From NCBI RefSeq assembly GCF_007115095.1, contig NZ_SULH01000005.1:185741-249740 (forward strand): a stretch of DNA of 64,000 bases, written 5' to 3'. The notes under the pieces are model-generated. The model ran no database searches, was not told the DNA's origin, and saw only the letters and a list, made by a program, of their open reading frames with translations. This stretch comes from Levilactobacillus enshiensis (GTDB lineage Bacteria > Bacillota > Bacilli > Lactobacillales > Lactobacillaceae). The position numbers and the translations under genes were made by a program. The stretch's first letter is position 1. Each line of letters opens with the position of its first letter. Below, piece after piece: positions 25,516 to 34,598 of the stretch.

Positions 25516-25588
25516 ACCACCACCCCGTGCGCTTCAACCTGTAAGTCCTATAATTGAGAAGAGTAAGAGAAAAAGGAGATACCTTGTT

Positions 25589-27892
25589 ATGACTGCTTTA
25601 CCAACTTATCAACAAAAAGATCAAACCGTTACGTTTCACTATCCCGACCACGATCTCCAACTGACCGTGTTGACGCCAGCCATCGTCCGCGTGTTCGAAT
25701 ACCGGGGTAACGATGGGGCTTCCTACGCCATCGAGGGCAACAAACAGACCGCGACTGATTTCAAATTGACCGATGCCGGCGATCACTACGAACTGACCAC
25801 CAGTGCCTTGACCATCAAACTCGATGCTGACCGGCACGTCGACGTTTACGACGCCAATGGCAACGCCCTGGTCACCGATTATCGTGGCGAACGGACCCTG
25901 CTCGACAAGGGTGTCGACAAGGTTCACGAACGTTTAGTCGAAGCGGAAGGCCACAGCGTCACCAAGTCCACCGTCAAGGCCAACTCCAGCTACTATGAAG
26001 TCGTCAAGACGTTGGCGCCAGATGAACACCTCTACGGCTTGGGTGACAAGACCGGCTACCTCGACAAACGGGGCTTCGAGTACGACAACTGGAACGTGGA
26101 CAACCCCTCTCCTCAGTTGGAAATTTTACCCAACATTTACAAGTCCATCCCCGTCATGCTGGGCTTAAAGAATGGTCATCCTTATGGCTTATTCTTCGAC
26201 AACACCTACAAGAGTCACTTCGACATGGGCAAGGAAAGTGACCACTACTACTTCTACTCCGCCGTTGACGGCAACCTTGACTACTACATCATTGGCGGTC
26301 AAACGTTGAAGGATGTTGTGACCAACTACACCTACCTGACCGGCCGCACGCCATTACCGCAGAAATGGACGTTGGGGTACCAACAATCTCGTTGGGGCTA
26401 CAGTGCCAGCGAGGATGAAGTCCAAGAGATCGCCGATAACATGAAGAAAAACGACCTCCCGTGCGATGCCATTCACTTTGACGTCGACTACATGCGCGGC
26501 TACCGAGTCTTCACCTGGGACAAGGCCAAGTATGCCGATCCTAAGAAGTTTGTCAGCAGCTTAAAGGGCCAAGGTATCAAGGTCATCCCCATCATCGACC
26601 CCGGTGTTAAGCAAGATCCCGACTACGACAAGTACGCCGAGGGCATTAAGAACAACTACTTTGTCAAAACGCCCGCTGGTAAGGTCTACATCAACAAGGT
26701 TTGGCCTGGCGACTCTGCCTTTCCTGACTTCGGTCGGCCCGATGTCCGCAAGTGGTGGGCCAATAACAACAAATTTTTGACCGACATGGGCGTCGGTGGT
26801 GTCTGGATCGACATGAACGAACCCGCCACGTTTGAGGGTGAAATTCCAGACGATGTGGTCTTCCACGACCAAGATACCCCGTCGACCCACAAGAAGATGC
26901 ACAACGTCTACGGTCACAACATGGCTAAGGCCACCTATGCTGGCTTGAAGGCCCAGCAAGGCAAACGGCCCTACGTCATCACCCGGGCAGCCTACGCCGG
27001 CACGCAGAAATACTCGACCGTTTGGACCGGTGACAACCGCAGTATGTGGCCACACATCCAAATGATGATTCCCCAACTGTGTAACCTTGGTCTGAGTGGT
27101 TTTAGCTTCGTCGGCACCGATATTGGTGGGTTTGCCTCCGATACCTCAGCCGAACTCCTGACCCGGTGGATCGAAGCCGCCATCTTCAGTCCCCTGTTAC
27201 GGAACCACGCGGCCATGGGCACGCGACACCAGGAGCCATGGAGCTTCGGTGAACCGACCTTGTCCATTTACCGCAAGTACCTGAAGCTACGCTACCGCTT
27301 CATTCCGTACCTCTATGACCTGTTCGCTCAAGAATCAACGAACGGCCTGCCAATCATGCGGCCACTGGTCTTGAATTACCCAGAAGACGCCCGGGTACGG
27401 GACCTCGATGACGAATTCATGGTCGGCGACAACGTCTTAGTTGCCCCCATCGTGCAAAAGTCCAAGGTCAACCGGACCGTTTACCTGCCGGCTGGCGACT
27501 GGATCGACTTCTGGAACAACCGCGAATACCCTGGTAACCAAGACATCCTGGTCGACGCACCACTGGATAAATTACCGCTGTTCATCAAGAAGGATACCCT
27601 GTTGCCATGGGGCCAAGAAGTCAGCCACGTTGCCGAAACGCCCGACACGACCATGACCTTCAAGGCATTCGGTCAAAACGCCAGCTACGACCACTACCAA
27701 GATAACGGTAGCGACTTCAACTACGAAGATGGTGAATTTAACCGTTACTTGATCACGGTCAAAGATGGTGACGTTAACGTCACGTTGACCCACAGCGGTT
27801 TCAAGCCGGTCTACCGGACGATTACGGTCGACCTGCCAGCCAAGTCCGTCACGTTGACTTATGACGCGGCTAGTCAGAGTTATCACATTTAG
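25589..27892 (+). CDS. Glycoside hydrolase family 31 (alpha-glucosidase or alpha-xylosidase)
   Basis: 767 residues, usual for family 31. An N-terminal beta-sandwich (HEHLYGLGDKTG-like region reading PDEHLYGLGDKTGYL) precedes the (beta/alpha)8 barrel. The nucleophile motif WIDMNEP places Asp at about residue 408, and TGDNRS gives the likely acid/base Asp at about 482. RNHAAMGTRHQEPW follows. It is a retaining exo-alpha-glycosidase with no signal peptide, so it acts in the cytosol on sugar brought in by the SLC45-like carrier. Specificity (maltose, isomaltose, isoprimeverose) cannot be settled by eye. AAAAAGGAG lies upstream of ATG 25589. Confidence 0.92.
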   Translation: MTALPTYQQKDQTVTFHYPDHDLQLTVLTPAIVRVFEYRGNDGASYAIEGNKQTATDFKLTDAGDHYELTTSALTIKLDADRHVDVYDANGNALVTDYRGERTLLDKGVDKVHERLVEAEGHSVTKSTVKANSSYYEVVKTLAPDEHLYGLGDKTGYLDKRGFEYDNWNVDNPSPQLEILPNIYKSIPVMLGLKNGHPYGLFFDNTYKSHFDMGKESDHYYFYSAVDGNLDYYIIGGQTLKDVVTNYTYLTGRTPLPQKWTLGYQQSRWGYSASEDEVQEIADNMKKNDLPCDAIHFDVDYMRGYRVFTWDKAKYADPKKFVSSLKGQGIKVIPIIDPGVKQDPDYDKYAEGIKNNYFVKTPAGKVYINKVWPGDSAFPDFGRPDVRKWWANNNKFLTDMGVGGVWIDMNEPATFEGEIPDDVVFHDQDTPSTHKKMHNVYGHNMAKATYAGLKAQQGKRPYVITRAAYAGTQKYSTVWTGDNRSMWPHIQMMIPQLCNLGLSGFSFVGTDIGGFASDTSAELLTRWIEAAIFSPLLRNHAAMGTRHQEPWSFGEPTLSIYRKYLKLRYRFIPYLYDLFAQESTNGLPIMRPLVLNYPEDARVRDLDDEFMVGDNVLVAPIVQKSKVNRTVYLPAGDWIDFWNNREYPGNQDILVDAPLDKLPLFIKKDTLLPWGQEVSHVAETPDTTMTFKAFGQNASYDHYQDNGSDFNYEDGEFNRYLITVKDGDVNVTLTHSGFKPVYRTITVDLPAKSVTLTYDAASQSYHI

Positions 27893-27927
27893 TTATGACG
27901 TTGTTTAACAAGTTAACCAGCCACTAG

Positions 27928-27976
27928 AAAATCCCGTAAAGGCAGTGAAAATTAACGCTGTCTTTACGGGATTTTT
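27928..27976 (+). terminator. Terminator of the GH31 gene
   Basis: AAAATCCCGTAAAG ... CTTTACGGGATTTTT hairpin 35 bases past the stop. Confidence 0.9.
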
Positions 27977-28187
27977 ACATCCGTTTGCTATGCTATTTAA
28001 AATAACCGTCTAAAAAGAGGTGGCTTACCATGCCGACACCAGATTACCAACTTCTCCAGGATTACCTGCCAGCCTCCTCGGCAACACCAGCTCGCAAGTG
28101 ACCATTTGACCCTCAGAGGCGACGTGCATTAGCAAATCGGGGACTTCATTTTTTTCATTGAAAAATATAAATACCGCGTTACAGCGC

Positions 28188-28418
28188 CTAGCCTTTATTC
28201 TTCTTAACCCATACGAAATATTTTATAATCCGATAAATACTTTCACCAACCAACGACAAAAACCACAATGTAAAATAAATGCCACTAATCATTGACGCAA
28301 CCAACGTAAACATATTGCGCCCAACTGCTACTAATTCTAACAAAGCGAATGGTAAAAACAGCGCATTTAAGGTACGGAACCATTTTGAATAAGTCTCAAA
28401 AACATTAAACGGCCGCAT
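28188..28418 (-). CDS. Small membrane protein of unknown function
   Basis: 76 residues from ATG 28418 (AAAGGG eight bases upstream; a GTG three codons earlier is possible). Two to three hydrophobic stretches (LNALFLPFALLELVAVG, SMISGIYFTLWFLSLVG) and a Lys-rich end. The opening RPFNVFETYSKWFRTLNALF looks like an amphipathic lead into the membrane. No family recognised and no operon partner. Confidence 0.55.
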   Translation of the reverse strand: MRPFNVFETYSKWFRTLNALFLPFALLELVAVGRNMFTLVASMISGIYFTLWFLSLVGESIYRIIKYFVWVKKNKG

Positions 28419-28661
28419 ACGTCCCACCCTTTCCGAAATCGGATTGTCTGCTGACGGCTACTAACCTATAGACATTTACCCTCTCAATCAAGGAGCATAG
28501 TCCCTAATCTCTTTTCTGGCGAGCGATTCGCAAAAAAGGCCCCTCCGTAAGTTCAGTTTTCTTCTCAATCCCCATTGCCGAACTGACAACCGAAGATGAC
28601 CAGCTTTCCTTTTGACACTTGCTCGGCTTGACTTCAAGAAATACGCATTTCTTTCGCCAAC

Positions 28662-28703
28662 TTGATTCGCATCAAGTTAATGTTTCATCGTTCAAGGCAT
28701 AAT
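28662..28703 (+). promoter_or_regulatory. FNR/CRP-type activator site and -10 box of the P1B ATPase gene
   Basis: TTGAT-TCGC-ATCAA (28662-28675) lies within a dyad whose arms AACTTGAT/ATCAAGTT are perfect. Its centre is 29.5 bp ahead of the -10 box CATAAT (28698-28703), identical to the HMA-Dps promoter. No good -35 box; class II activation is expected. Confidence 0.7.
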
Positions 28704-28769
28704 GAGTACATAAACAAGGACATCAGAACTCATAGCCAAAGAACAAGCATAGAAAGGAACGTAATTCAT

Positions 28770-30671
28770 ATGGCATTTCAACGTTATATCTACTCACACA
28801 CTAACCCCATCACTTTCTGGTCTGCCGGCCTCATCATCGTCGGCTTTCTCAACAACTGGTTCACGCACATCGCTTACGTGACCGACGTGGCCTGGATCAT
28901 CGCTTCCGTTATCGCCGCTACCCCCATCATCCTCCGGGCCATCAGCGCGCTTAAAGCCAAAGTCTTCAGTATTGAATTGTTAGTCGGCATCGCCGTTATC
29001 GGGGCGTTTGCCATCGGGGAATTTGAAGAATCTGCCATTGTGACTTTCCTCTTTCTCTTCGGGTCTTACCTCGAACAAAAGACACTGGCCAAGACGCGGG
29101 GCGCCATCCAATCCCTAACTGAAATGGCCCCAACGACCGCCCTCCTCGTCGGTGACGACGGGACGACCGAAGAAGTCGACGTGGACGATCTGGAAGAAGG
29201 CAACGTGGTCTTAGTCAAGGCCGGTGGTCAAGTTCCTGTCGACGGCAAAGTCATCGACGGTACTGGTTACGTCAACGAAGCCTCCATCACTGGTGAATCG
29301 CGGCCCGTCAACAAGGCCAATGGCGATGGCGTCTTCTCCGGTGCCATGGTCGAAAGCGGCACCTTACAGATTGAAGCCACCCAAGTTGGGGACGAAACGA
29401 CCTTCTCCAAGATTATCGAACTGGTCGAAGAAGCCCAAGATACCAAGTCGCCTGCCGAAAAGTTTATTGATAAATTTGCCCAATACTACACCCCAGCCGT
29501 CCTGATCATCGCCATTCTGGTCTTTATCTTCTCCCGTGACCTGAAGCTGGCCATCACCGTGCTGGTTCTGGGTTGCCCTGGGGCCCTGGTCATTGGTGCA
29601 CCCGTCTCTAACGTTGCTGGTATCGGTAACGGCGCCAAGAACGGCATCCTGATCAAGGGTGGCGACGTGGTTGAAAGTCTTGCCAAAGTCGACACCATCG
29701 TCTTCGATAAGACCGGGACCTTGACCACGGGTAAGATGACCGTCGCTGACATGGAATCTTACACCGATGACCAAACGTTATTAGCCGGGGTTGCCCAGAT
29801 TGAGAAGACCTCTGATCACCCGTTAGCCCAAGCCATCACCACGAACCTCGCCGCGCACATCAAAGATGACGCTACGACGATTGAAACGGAAACCATCAAA
29901 GGCCGCGGCATGGTCGGTAAGTGGGCCGGTCATGACCTCTACGTCGGCAACGCTGCCTTACTGAAAGATAACGGCATCAAGTTGACTGCCGAACAACTGA
30001 CCGATTTACACCACATGCAAGACGAGGGGCAATCCACCGTCTTAGTCGGCTACCAAGGCGCCTTAGCCTTTATCCTAGGTGTCGCCGATACGGTGCGCCC
30101 AGAGGTTCCGGGTGCGCTAGCCGCTTTGAAACGCCAAGGTATCAAGCACCTCGTGATGTTAACGGGGGACAACCAAGCGACCGCCCAAGCCGTTGCTGAA
30201 TCATTGGGTATCGACGAAGTGCACGCCGACTTACTGCCAGCTGACAAGGTCACCTTCGTTAAGAAATTCCAAGACATGGGCCGCAACGTTGCCTTCGTTG
30301 GTGATGGTATCAACGACAGTCCTTCCCTCGCTACAGCTAGTGTCGGTATCGCCATGGGTGGTGGGACCGACGTCGCTATCGAAACGGCTGACGTGGTCCT
30401 GATGCAATCCAGCTTTACTGCTCTGAATCATGCGGTTGGTCTGGCCAAGAAGACCTCTGCCAACACTAAGGAAAATATCACCATTGCCATCGGCGTCGTC
30501 ATCTTCTTGCTGATTGGCCTGGTTTACGGTTACATCTACATGGCCAGTGGGATGTTCGTCCACGAAGCCTCCATCCTGGTCGTTATCTTCAACGCGATGC
30601 GCCTGATTGGTTACCGGCCTAGCGTGGCTAAGCGTCCTAAGCCAGCTGCACAACAATTGGCGACGAACTAA
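28770..30671 (+). CDS. Heavy-metal P1B-type ATPase with CPG motif, no N-terminal HMA domain
   Basis: 633 residues from ATG 28770 (GAAAGGAACG upstream). Landmarks in order are TGES (actuator), LGCPGALVIGAPVSN in the sixth membrane helix, DKTGTLT (phosphorylated Asp), EKTSDHPLAQAI (the HP motif of metal pumps) and GDGINDSPSLA. The intramembrane CPx triad is CPG rather than CPC, CPH or SPC, so ion specificity cannot be read from the standard classes. It exports a soft or transition metal using ATP. It lacks the usual N-terminal CxxC domain, and a free HMA protein at 21235 shares its promoter design. Ends with a strong terminator. Confidence 0.9.
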   Translation: MAFQRYIYSHTNPITFWSAGLIIVGFLNNWFTHIAYVTDVAWIIASVIAATPIILRAISALKAKVFSIELLVGIAVIGAFAIGEFEESAIVTFLFLFGSYLEQKTLAKTRGAIQSLTEMAPTTALLVGDDGTTEEVDVDDLEEGNVVLVKAGGQVPVDGKVIDGTGYVNEASITGESRPVNKANGDGVFSGAMVESGTLQIEATQVGDETTFSKIIELVEEAQDTKSPAEKFIDKFAQYYTPAVLIIAILVFIFSRDLKLAITVLVLGCPGALVIGAPVSNVAGIGNGAKNGILIKGGDVVESLAKVDTIVFDKTGTLTTGKMTVADMESYTDDQTLLAGVAQIEKTSDHPLAQAITTNLAAHIKDDATTIETETIKGRGMVGKWAGHDLYVGNAALLKDNGIKLTAEQLTDLHHMQDEGQSTVLVGYQGALAFILGVADTVRPEVPGALAALKRQGIKHLVMLTGDNQATAQAVAESLGIDEVHADLLPADKVTFVKKFQDMGRNVAFVGDGINDSPSLATASVGIAMGGGTDVAIETADVVLMQSSFTALNHAVGLAKKTSANTKENITIAIGVVIFLLIGLVYGYIYMASGMFVHEASILVVIFNAMRLIGYRPSVAKRPKPAAQQLATN

Positions 30672-30690
30672 ATTGAATCAATTTTCTACG

Positions 30691-30737
30691 AAACAAGGTC
30701 ACCATCCCCGCGAATGCGGAATGGTGACCTTGTTTTT
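30691..30737 (+). terminator. Terminator of the P1B ATPase gene
   Basis: AAACAAGGTCACCAT ... ATGGTGACCTTGTTTTTT hairpin with near-perfect 15-bp arms. Confidence 0.9.
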
Positions 30738-30810
30738 TGTCATTTTTTACTGGCCCATAACTGAAATCCAACTGTCTATTATCTTACTGGAGACGCTTCA
30801 ATCAAGACGG

Positions 30811-31527
30811 CTACCACACACGTACCGGCCTTTTTAATAGTGTTCGGAGTTGCAGCAGATAGATTGTGACACCCACCATTCCCCATAGCAAATCAACTTC
30901 CAAATCCAGATACCACGGCGAATTTCCAGTAACAACGAATCCAATCGTCTGTGAAAATGGGAATAATCGACTAAACAGTCTTAGCCACGCGGGATACTTT
31001 GTAATGACCACCAGTGCCCCCGACACAATCGTCGTTAGTGACCCAATCAAGTTTAAGTAGAAATAGGGATTGTTGTTTTTCCAGGCTGCAACACCACAGA
31101 AGAAGCCCAGTATCAAGCCCGAAAAAATCAGTACCGGTACCATTACCACTGCTCTCAGCAGCAACTGAACTGGCGGATTAAATAGCAGTAAGACCAAGAG
31201 GTTCACGCTAACGGAAAGTAAACTGGTGAGCACCACCGCTGCAATCTTCGCTCCCCAATAAGCGACTGAGAACGGCCGTTGAACCAACAATTCACGGTCA
31301 ATTCCCAAGTCACGATCCATGACAAATAGCCCTGTCATGCTTTCCATTGCCAGTTCACCGCTCGCAATTACAATGGCAGCGACAGCCACCGACCAATTGA
31401 AGGTGTGCGTATACTGCGAATCAATCAATACTAGCAAGGCGAGATTGATAAAAGGAATCAGCATAAAATTAACGAATCCTGTTCGCCAATTTTGCAGGTA
31501 AGGTAATGAGGTCAACTGTAGCCACAT
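30811..31527 (-). CDS. ABC-2-type membrane permease (third gene of ABC operon)
   Basis: 238 residues with six hydrophobic segments, the topology of ABC-2 exporter permeases of the antibiotic or lantibiotic-immunity kind. It starts one base after the stop of the previous permease, with GGGGGTGAT as ribosome site, so the two are co-translated. With the other permease and ATPase it would form an export or immunity complex in the membrane. Sequence is too divergent to name the cargo. Confidence 0.75.
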   Translation of the reverse strand: MWLQLTSLPYLQNWRTGFVNFMLIPFINLALLVLIDSQYTHTFNWSVAVAAIVIASGELAMESMTGLFVMDRDLGIDRELLVQRPFSVAYWGAKIAAVVLTSLLSVSVNLLVLLLFNPPVQLLLRAVVMVPVLIFSGLILGFFCGVAAWKNNNPYFYLNLIGSLTTIVSGALVVITKYPAWLRLFSRLFPFSQTIGFVVTGNSPWYLDLEVDLLWGMVGVTIYLLQLRTLLKRPVRVW

Positions 31528-31528
31528 C

Positions 31529-32263
31529 TTACATCACCCCCGTGCTGCCAGTTTGCTTGGCAATATACATGATTCGGCCAGATAAAATTAACGTCAATGC
31601 CGTCCATAACACCAGACTACACAAGAAACTCAGCCAGTTCATGGTGACCTGTTCGTTTAACAACCAGTTCACCGGTGCCGCAATGGGAATGACCCACTCG
31701 CCCACATTTAATAGCGGTCGGACTAGTGGCGATGACCCAAATAGCCCCGATAAGAGGAGTAACGGAATCGTCATGAGTTCCTCGTAGACAATTGCGTTAA
31801 CCGTCAGCACGAAAAATGCTGCAATCAGCTGATCCATCAACGCAGCTCCCAACCACAATAGTCCCATGACCATGATCAGTTGCCACGACACATTAGCGTG
31901 TCCCGTTTTCAAGAGCACCGCTAACCCGTAAGCTACTGGAAAAGCCAGCAAGCCAAAGCTGGCCGCCGGCAACAGGAGTGCTGCTAGTGAACAGCGATTA
32001 TCAATCCGGGTATTCGTAATGTAACGTAGCGTCCCCTGATAGCGTTGAAAGCCGATAGCACCTGCCGCCGTGGTTGCCGAGGACCATAGTCCAAAAACAC
32101 CACTGCGGACCCACAGATTAGGATCACTCAAATTGTGCGTCGCATAGGCCATGACATACTGGAGCAGAAAAATCGACACCGTACTCGAAACCGTTAGCCA
32201 GAAGAAGTACTGGTTGGACGCATAGAGTTTCAAGTGAAACCAAAACAATCTAAGAAAGCGCAT
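31529..32263 (-). CDS. ABC-2-type membrane permease (second gene of ABC operon)
   Basis: 244 residues, six hydrophobic segments, starting RFLRLFWFHLKLYASNQYFF as many ABC-2 permeases do with an amphipathic elbow helix. AGGAGG precedes its ATG, two bases after the ATPase stop. The two permeases in the operon are different proteins and probably form a heterodimer. Role as in its neighbours: export of a small molecule or peptide, or self-immunity. Confidence 0.75.
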   Translation of the reverse strand: MRFLRLFWFHLKLYASNQYFFWLTVSSTVSIFLLQYVMAYATHNLSDPNLWVRSGVFGLWSSATTAAGAIGFQRYQGTLRYITNTRIDNRCSLAALLLPAASFGLLAFPVAYGLAVLLKTGHANVSWQLIMVMGLLWLGAALMDQLIAAFFVLTVNAIVYEELMTIPLLLLSGLFGSSPLVRPLLNVGEWVIPIAAPVNWLLNEQVTMNWLSFLCSLVLWTALTLILSGRIMYIAKQTGSTGVM

Positions 32264-32265
32264 AG

Positions 32266-33030
32266 TTAGGGCCTCCTTAGCATTGGCGCCAATGCCAGGT
32301 AGGATTCTTCTAAGGTTGCCACCCGGTCAATATGATGGACATCTGATTGGGAAACAATTTCGGCAACCGTTCCTGTCATAAAGATTTTCCCAGCCCCAAA
32401 TAGAAGTACGCGGTCGGCTAACATTTCAATCTCGCTCATCGTATGACTGGTCAGCAATACTGCCACACCAGCATCTGCTAGTTGCCGAATTGTCTGGTGA
32501 ATGTCATTGGCAATTTCAACATCTAACCCACTCGTTGGTTCATCTAATAATAGTAACGGTGGGTTGCCCAGGAGTGCTCGGGCAATGTGTAGGCGTTGCC
32601 GCATCCCCTTAGAGAAGAATTGGACCTTTTTCTGCGCCACGTTTGCCAAGTCCACGACCTGTAAAACACGCTGAACTTCCTGACGCTGTTTGCGCCAAGG
32701 AATTCGCGCCAGGTCTGCAAAAAATAGTAGATTTGCTTGGGCACTTGCGCGGCCGTAAAATCCCAGATCACCACCCAACACCACGCCGACCTTAGGTTTC
32801 TCATCCTTCTTGTAACGATCACGACCATTAATCAAAACCCGTCCACTAGTTGGCAACAGGTAGCCACCCACCATGGAAACAATGGTCGTTTTGCCAGCAC
32901 CATTGGGTCCTAATAAAGAAACAATTTCCCCCGGCTGAATACCAAAGGAGACATCAGTAACCGCGTGAAAGCTGTCCTTATGTGTCACAAAGGTCTTGCT
33001 AAGATGCTGGACCTCTAGAATATTTTCCAT
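32266..33030 (-). CDS. ABC transporter ATP-binding protein (first gene of ABC operon)
   Basis: 254 residues, one nucleotide-binding domain: Walker A GPNGAGKTT, signature FSKGMRQR, Walker B LLLLDEPTSGLD, and the switch LLTSHTM. The short form and signature FSKGM match the CcmA/NatA-like class that pairs with ABC-2 permeases. It powers the two permeases downstream, which follow with gaps of 1-2 bases. No histidine kinase or bacteriocin gene is adjacent to tell its cargo. Confidence 0.9.
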   Translation of the reverse strand: MENILEVQHLSKTFVTHKDSFHAVTDVSFGIQPGEIVSLLGPNGAGKTTIVSMVGGYLLPTSGRVLINGRDRYKKDEKPKVGVVLGGDLGFYGRASAQANLLFFADLARIPWRKQRQEVQRVLQVVDLANVAQKKVQFFSKGMRQRLHIARALLGNPPLLLLDEPTSGLDVEIANDIHQTIRQLADAGVAVLLTSHTMSEIEMLADRVLLFGAGKIFMTGTVAEIVSQSDVHHIDRVATLEESYLALAPMLRRP

Positions 33031-33384
33031 AATTAAATAAGCCCCGGTTCATTTTTCGCCTGTATCTAACTCTTTCCTTCATTTTTGAGGTCGCAACCAT
33101 CGTCACATGGCTGTTAAAACTAACGTCACGCATATCGCATTTCCTACTTTCATTTTTAAATTTAGTGTGGAGCTGTCATCTAATGACTGTTCCACTAGCA
33201 GAATATCCCCCGTCCCTTTCAGGTGCAACTTAATCGCCGCAAATACTGCGTGTAACTATAGCTGACCAACATAACCACTGAAGAACTAGAAGACAAGATT
33301 CTTCACCTATACACTGGTTTTGTGCTTATTACACACCGATTCAATCAAGACCTGTTTAACCAATCCGACAATATTATGGTGGAA
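33031..33384. other. Intergenic region, nothing assigned
   Basis: About 350 bases upstream of the ABC operon. It must contain that operon's promoter. No clear operator, RNA element or small gene was recognised. Confidence 0.3.
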
Positions 33385-33427
33385 CAAAAATGGCCCGCGA
33401 AATCCATTCAGATTTCACGAGCCATTC
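33385..33427 (-). terminator. Terminator of the secreted Lys/Thr-rich protein gene
   Basis: AATGGCTCGTGAAATC ... GATTTCGCGGGCCATTTTT on the minus strand. Confidence 0.85.
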
Positions 33428-33478
33428 TCTGTTTCAACGACCAACAGTCGCTGGAACCATTTATTTAAATTTTTTTGC

Positions 33479-34312
33479 TTAAGCCTTCGTGAACGTCCAC
33501 TTAGCAGCTGGCGCAACGCCGGCCTTAGTTGAGATCACTTGGTTCTTGCTGTTAACGATCTTGAACTTCTTTGCGGAAGTAAAGCGCATGTAGAAGGTTT
33601 CAGCCGTCTTAGAGCCCTTAGGCGTGTAAGTAATCTTCCAGAACGTAGGGGTCTTTGCATCTACGCTGTACTTCGCGTAAGAAACCAGAGTCTTGACCTT
33701 CTTGCCGTTCTTGTAAAGGGTTTGGTTAAAACCAGTCTTTTGGCTGAAAACCAGCTTTTGGGAGTACTTGTTGGCCGTGTTAGAAGCCCAAGTCCCAGTT
33801 GGCGTCTTAACGGAGAAACTAGCAGCCGTGGTCTTCTTCGTTGCCGTCTTGGTTGCAGTTGTCTTCTTCGTGGTGGTCTTCTTGGCCGTCGTCTTAGTTG
33901 CGGTCTTCTTCGTGGTCGTTGCCGCCTTCGTTGCAGCAGCTTGGACACGGATGATCCGGTAGAAGTAAGCCTTGGTCTTCGCGTTCGTTGCGTAAACGTA
34001 GACGTTAGCATCCTTCTTTAGCTTGTTGGACAACTTGATGGTGTATTTCCCAGTCGTCTTAGAAGCCGTACCACTTGCCAAGTTCTTCTTAGCATTCTTC
34101 GTGGCCTTGACCGTGATCTTAGACCCCTTCGTCGCAGTCCCTGAAATCGTCGTTGACGTCGTGTAAATGGCGTTAACGTTCAAACTTGGGCTAACGTAAG
34201 TGGACTTCGTTGCCGCGTGTGCCGTTGTGGGCGTAACTGCAGTAGCTGGGACCGTTGCGCCGACAGTGGCCAACGTGACTAACCCAGTCAAAGCAACCAT
34301 AAATTTCTTCAT
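33479..34312 (-). CDS. Secreted Ig-like protein with Lys/Thr-rich linker
   Basis: 277 residues. A signal peptide (KKFMVALTGLVTLATVGATV, cleavage near AHAATK) is followed by an Ig-like domain of the Big type (VNAIYTTSTTISGTATKGSKI, YTIKLSNKL). A 50-residue low-complexity linker of Lys, Thr and Ala repeats follows, then a second strand-rich domain starting TPTGTWASNTANKYSQKLVF. The strongly positive linker should bind teichoic acids or the negatively charged wall without covalent anchoring. No LPxTG or LysM is present. An extended -10 (TGTTATACT) lies about 65 bases upstream. Confidence 0.8.
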   Translation of the reverse strand: MKKFMVALTGLVTLATVGATVPATAVTPTTAHAATKSTYVSPSLNVNAIYTTSTTISGTATKGSKITVKATKNAKKNLASGTASKTTGKYTIKLSNKLKKDANVYVYATNAKTKAYFYRIIRVQAAATKAATTTKKTATKTTAKKTTTKKTTATKTATKKTTAASFSVKTPTGTWASNTANKYSQKLVFSQKTGFNQTLYKNGKKVKTLVSYAKYSVDAKTPTFWKITYTPKGSKTAETFYMRFTSAKKFKIVNSKNQVISTKAGVAPAAKWTFTKA

Positions 34313-34598
34313 TATATTCTGACCCCTTAGTCTACCGGCAGTTACCCACCGGCATATTTTTTAAACCGTCTTGTAGTATAACAGATTTTTTACAAAATCG
34401 TTACACAATCTAACCAGAGTTTAGGGTTTTTTAACTACCCTTAAACTAGTCTTAATCTTCAATTAGTGATTGGGTTAACTGGTTCCGGAGATAAGTTAAT
34501 GTGATCGTTCTAACATTCAACGTCTAAGCATTAAAATTAGATGGCAGTTTTTTTATAAGGTGCTACAATTACTGCAACAGACAAGGAGCGCGATGCTG

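Noticed and set aside
28030..28101. 23-codon ORF with GAGGTGG ahead of it
   Set aside because: Too short and without any recognisable feature; probably a gene remnant or chance.
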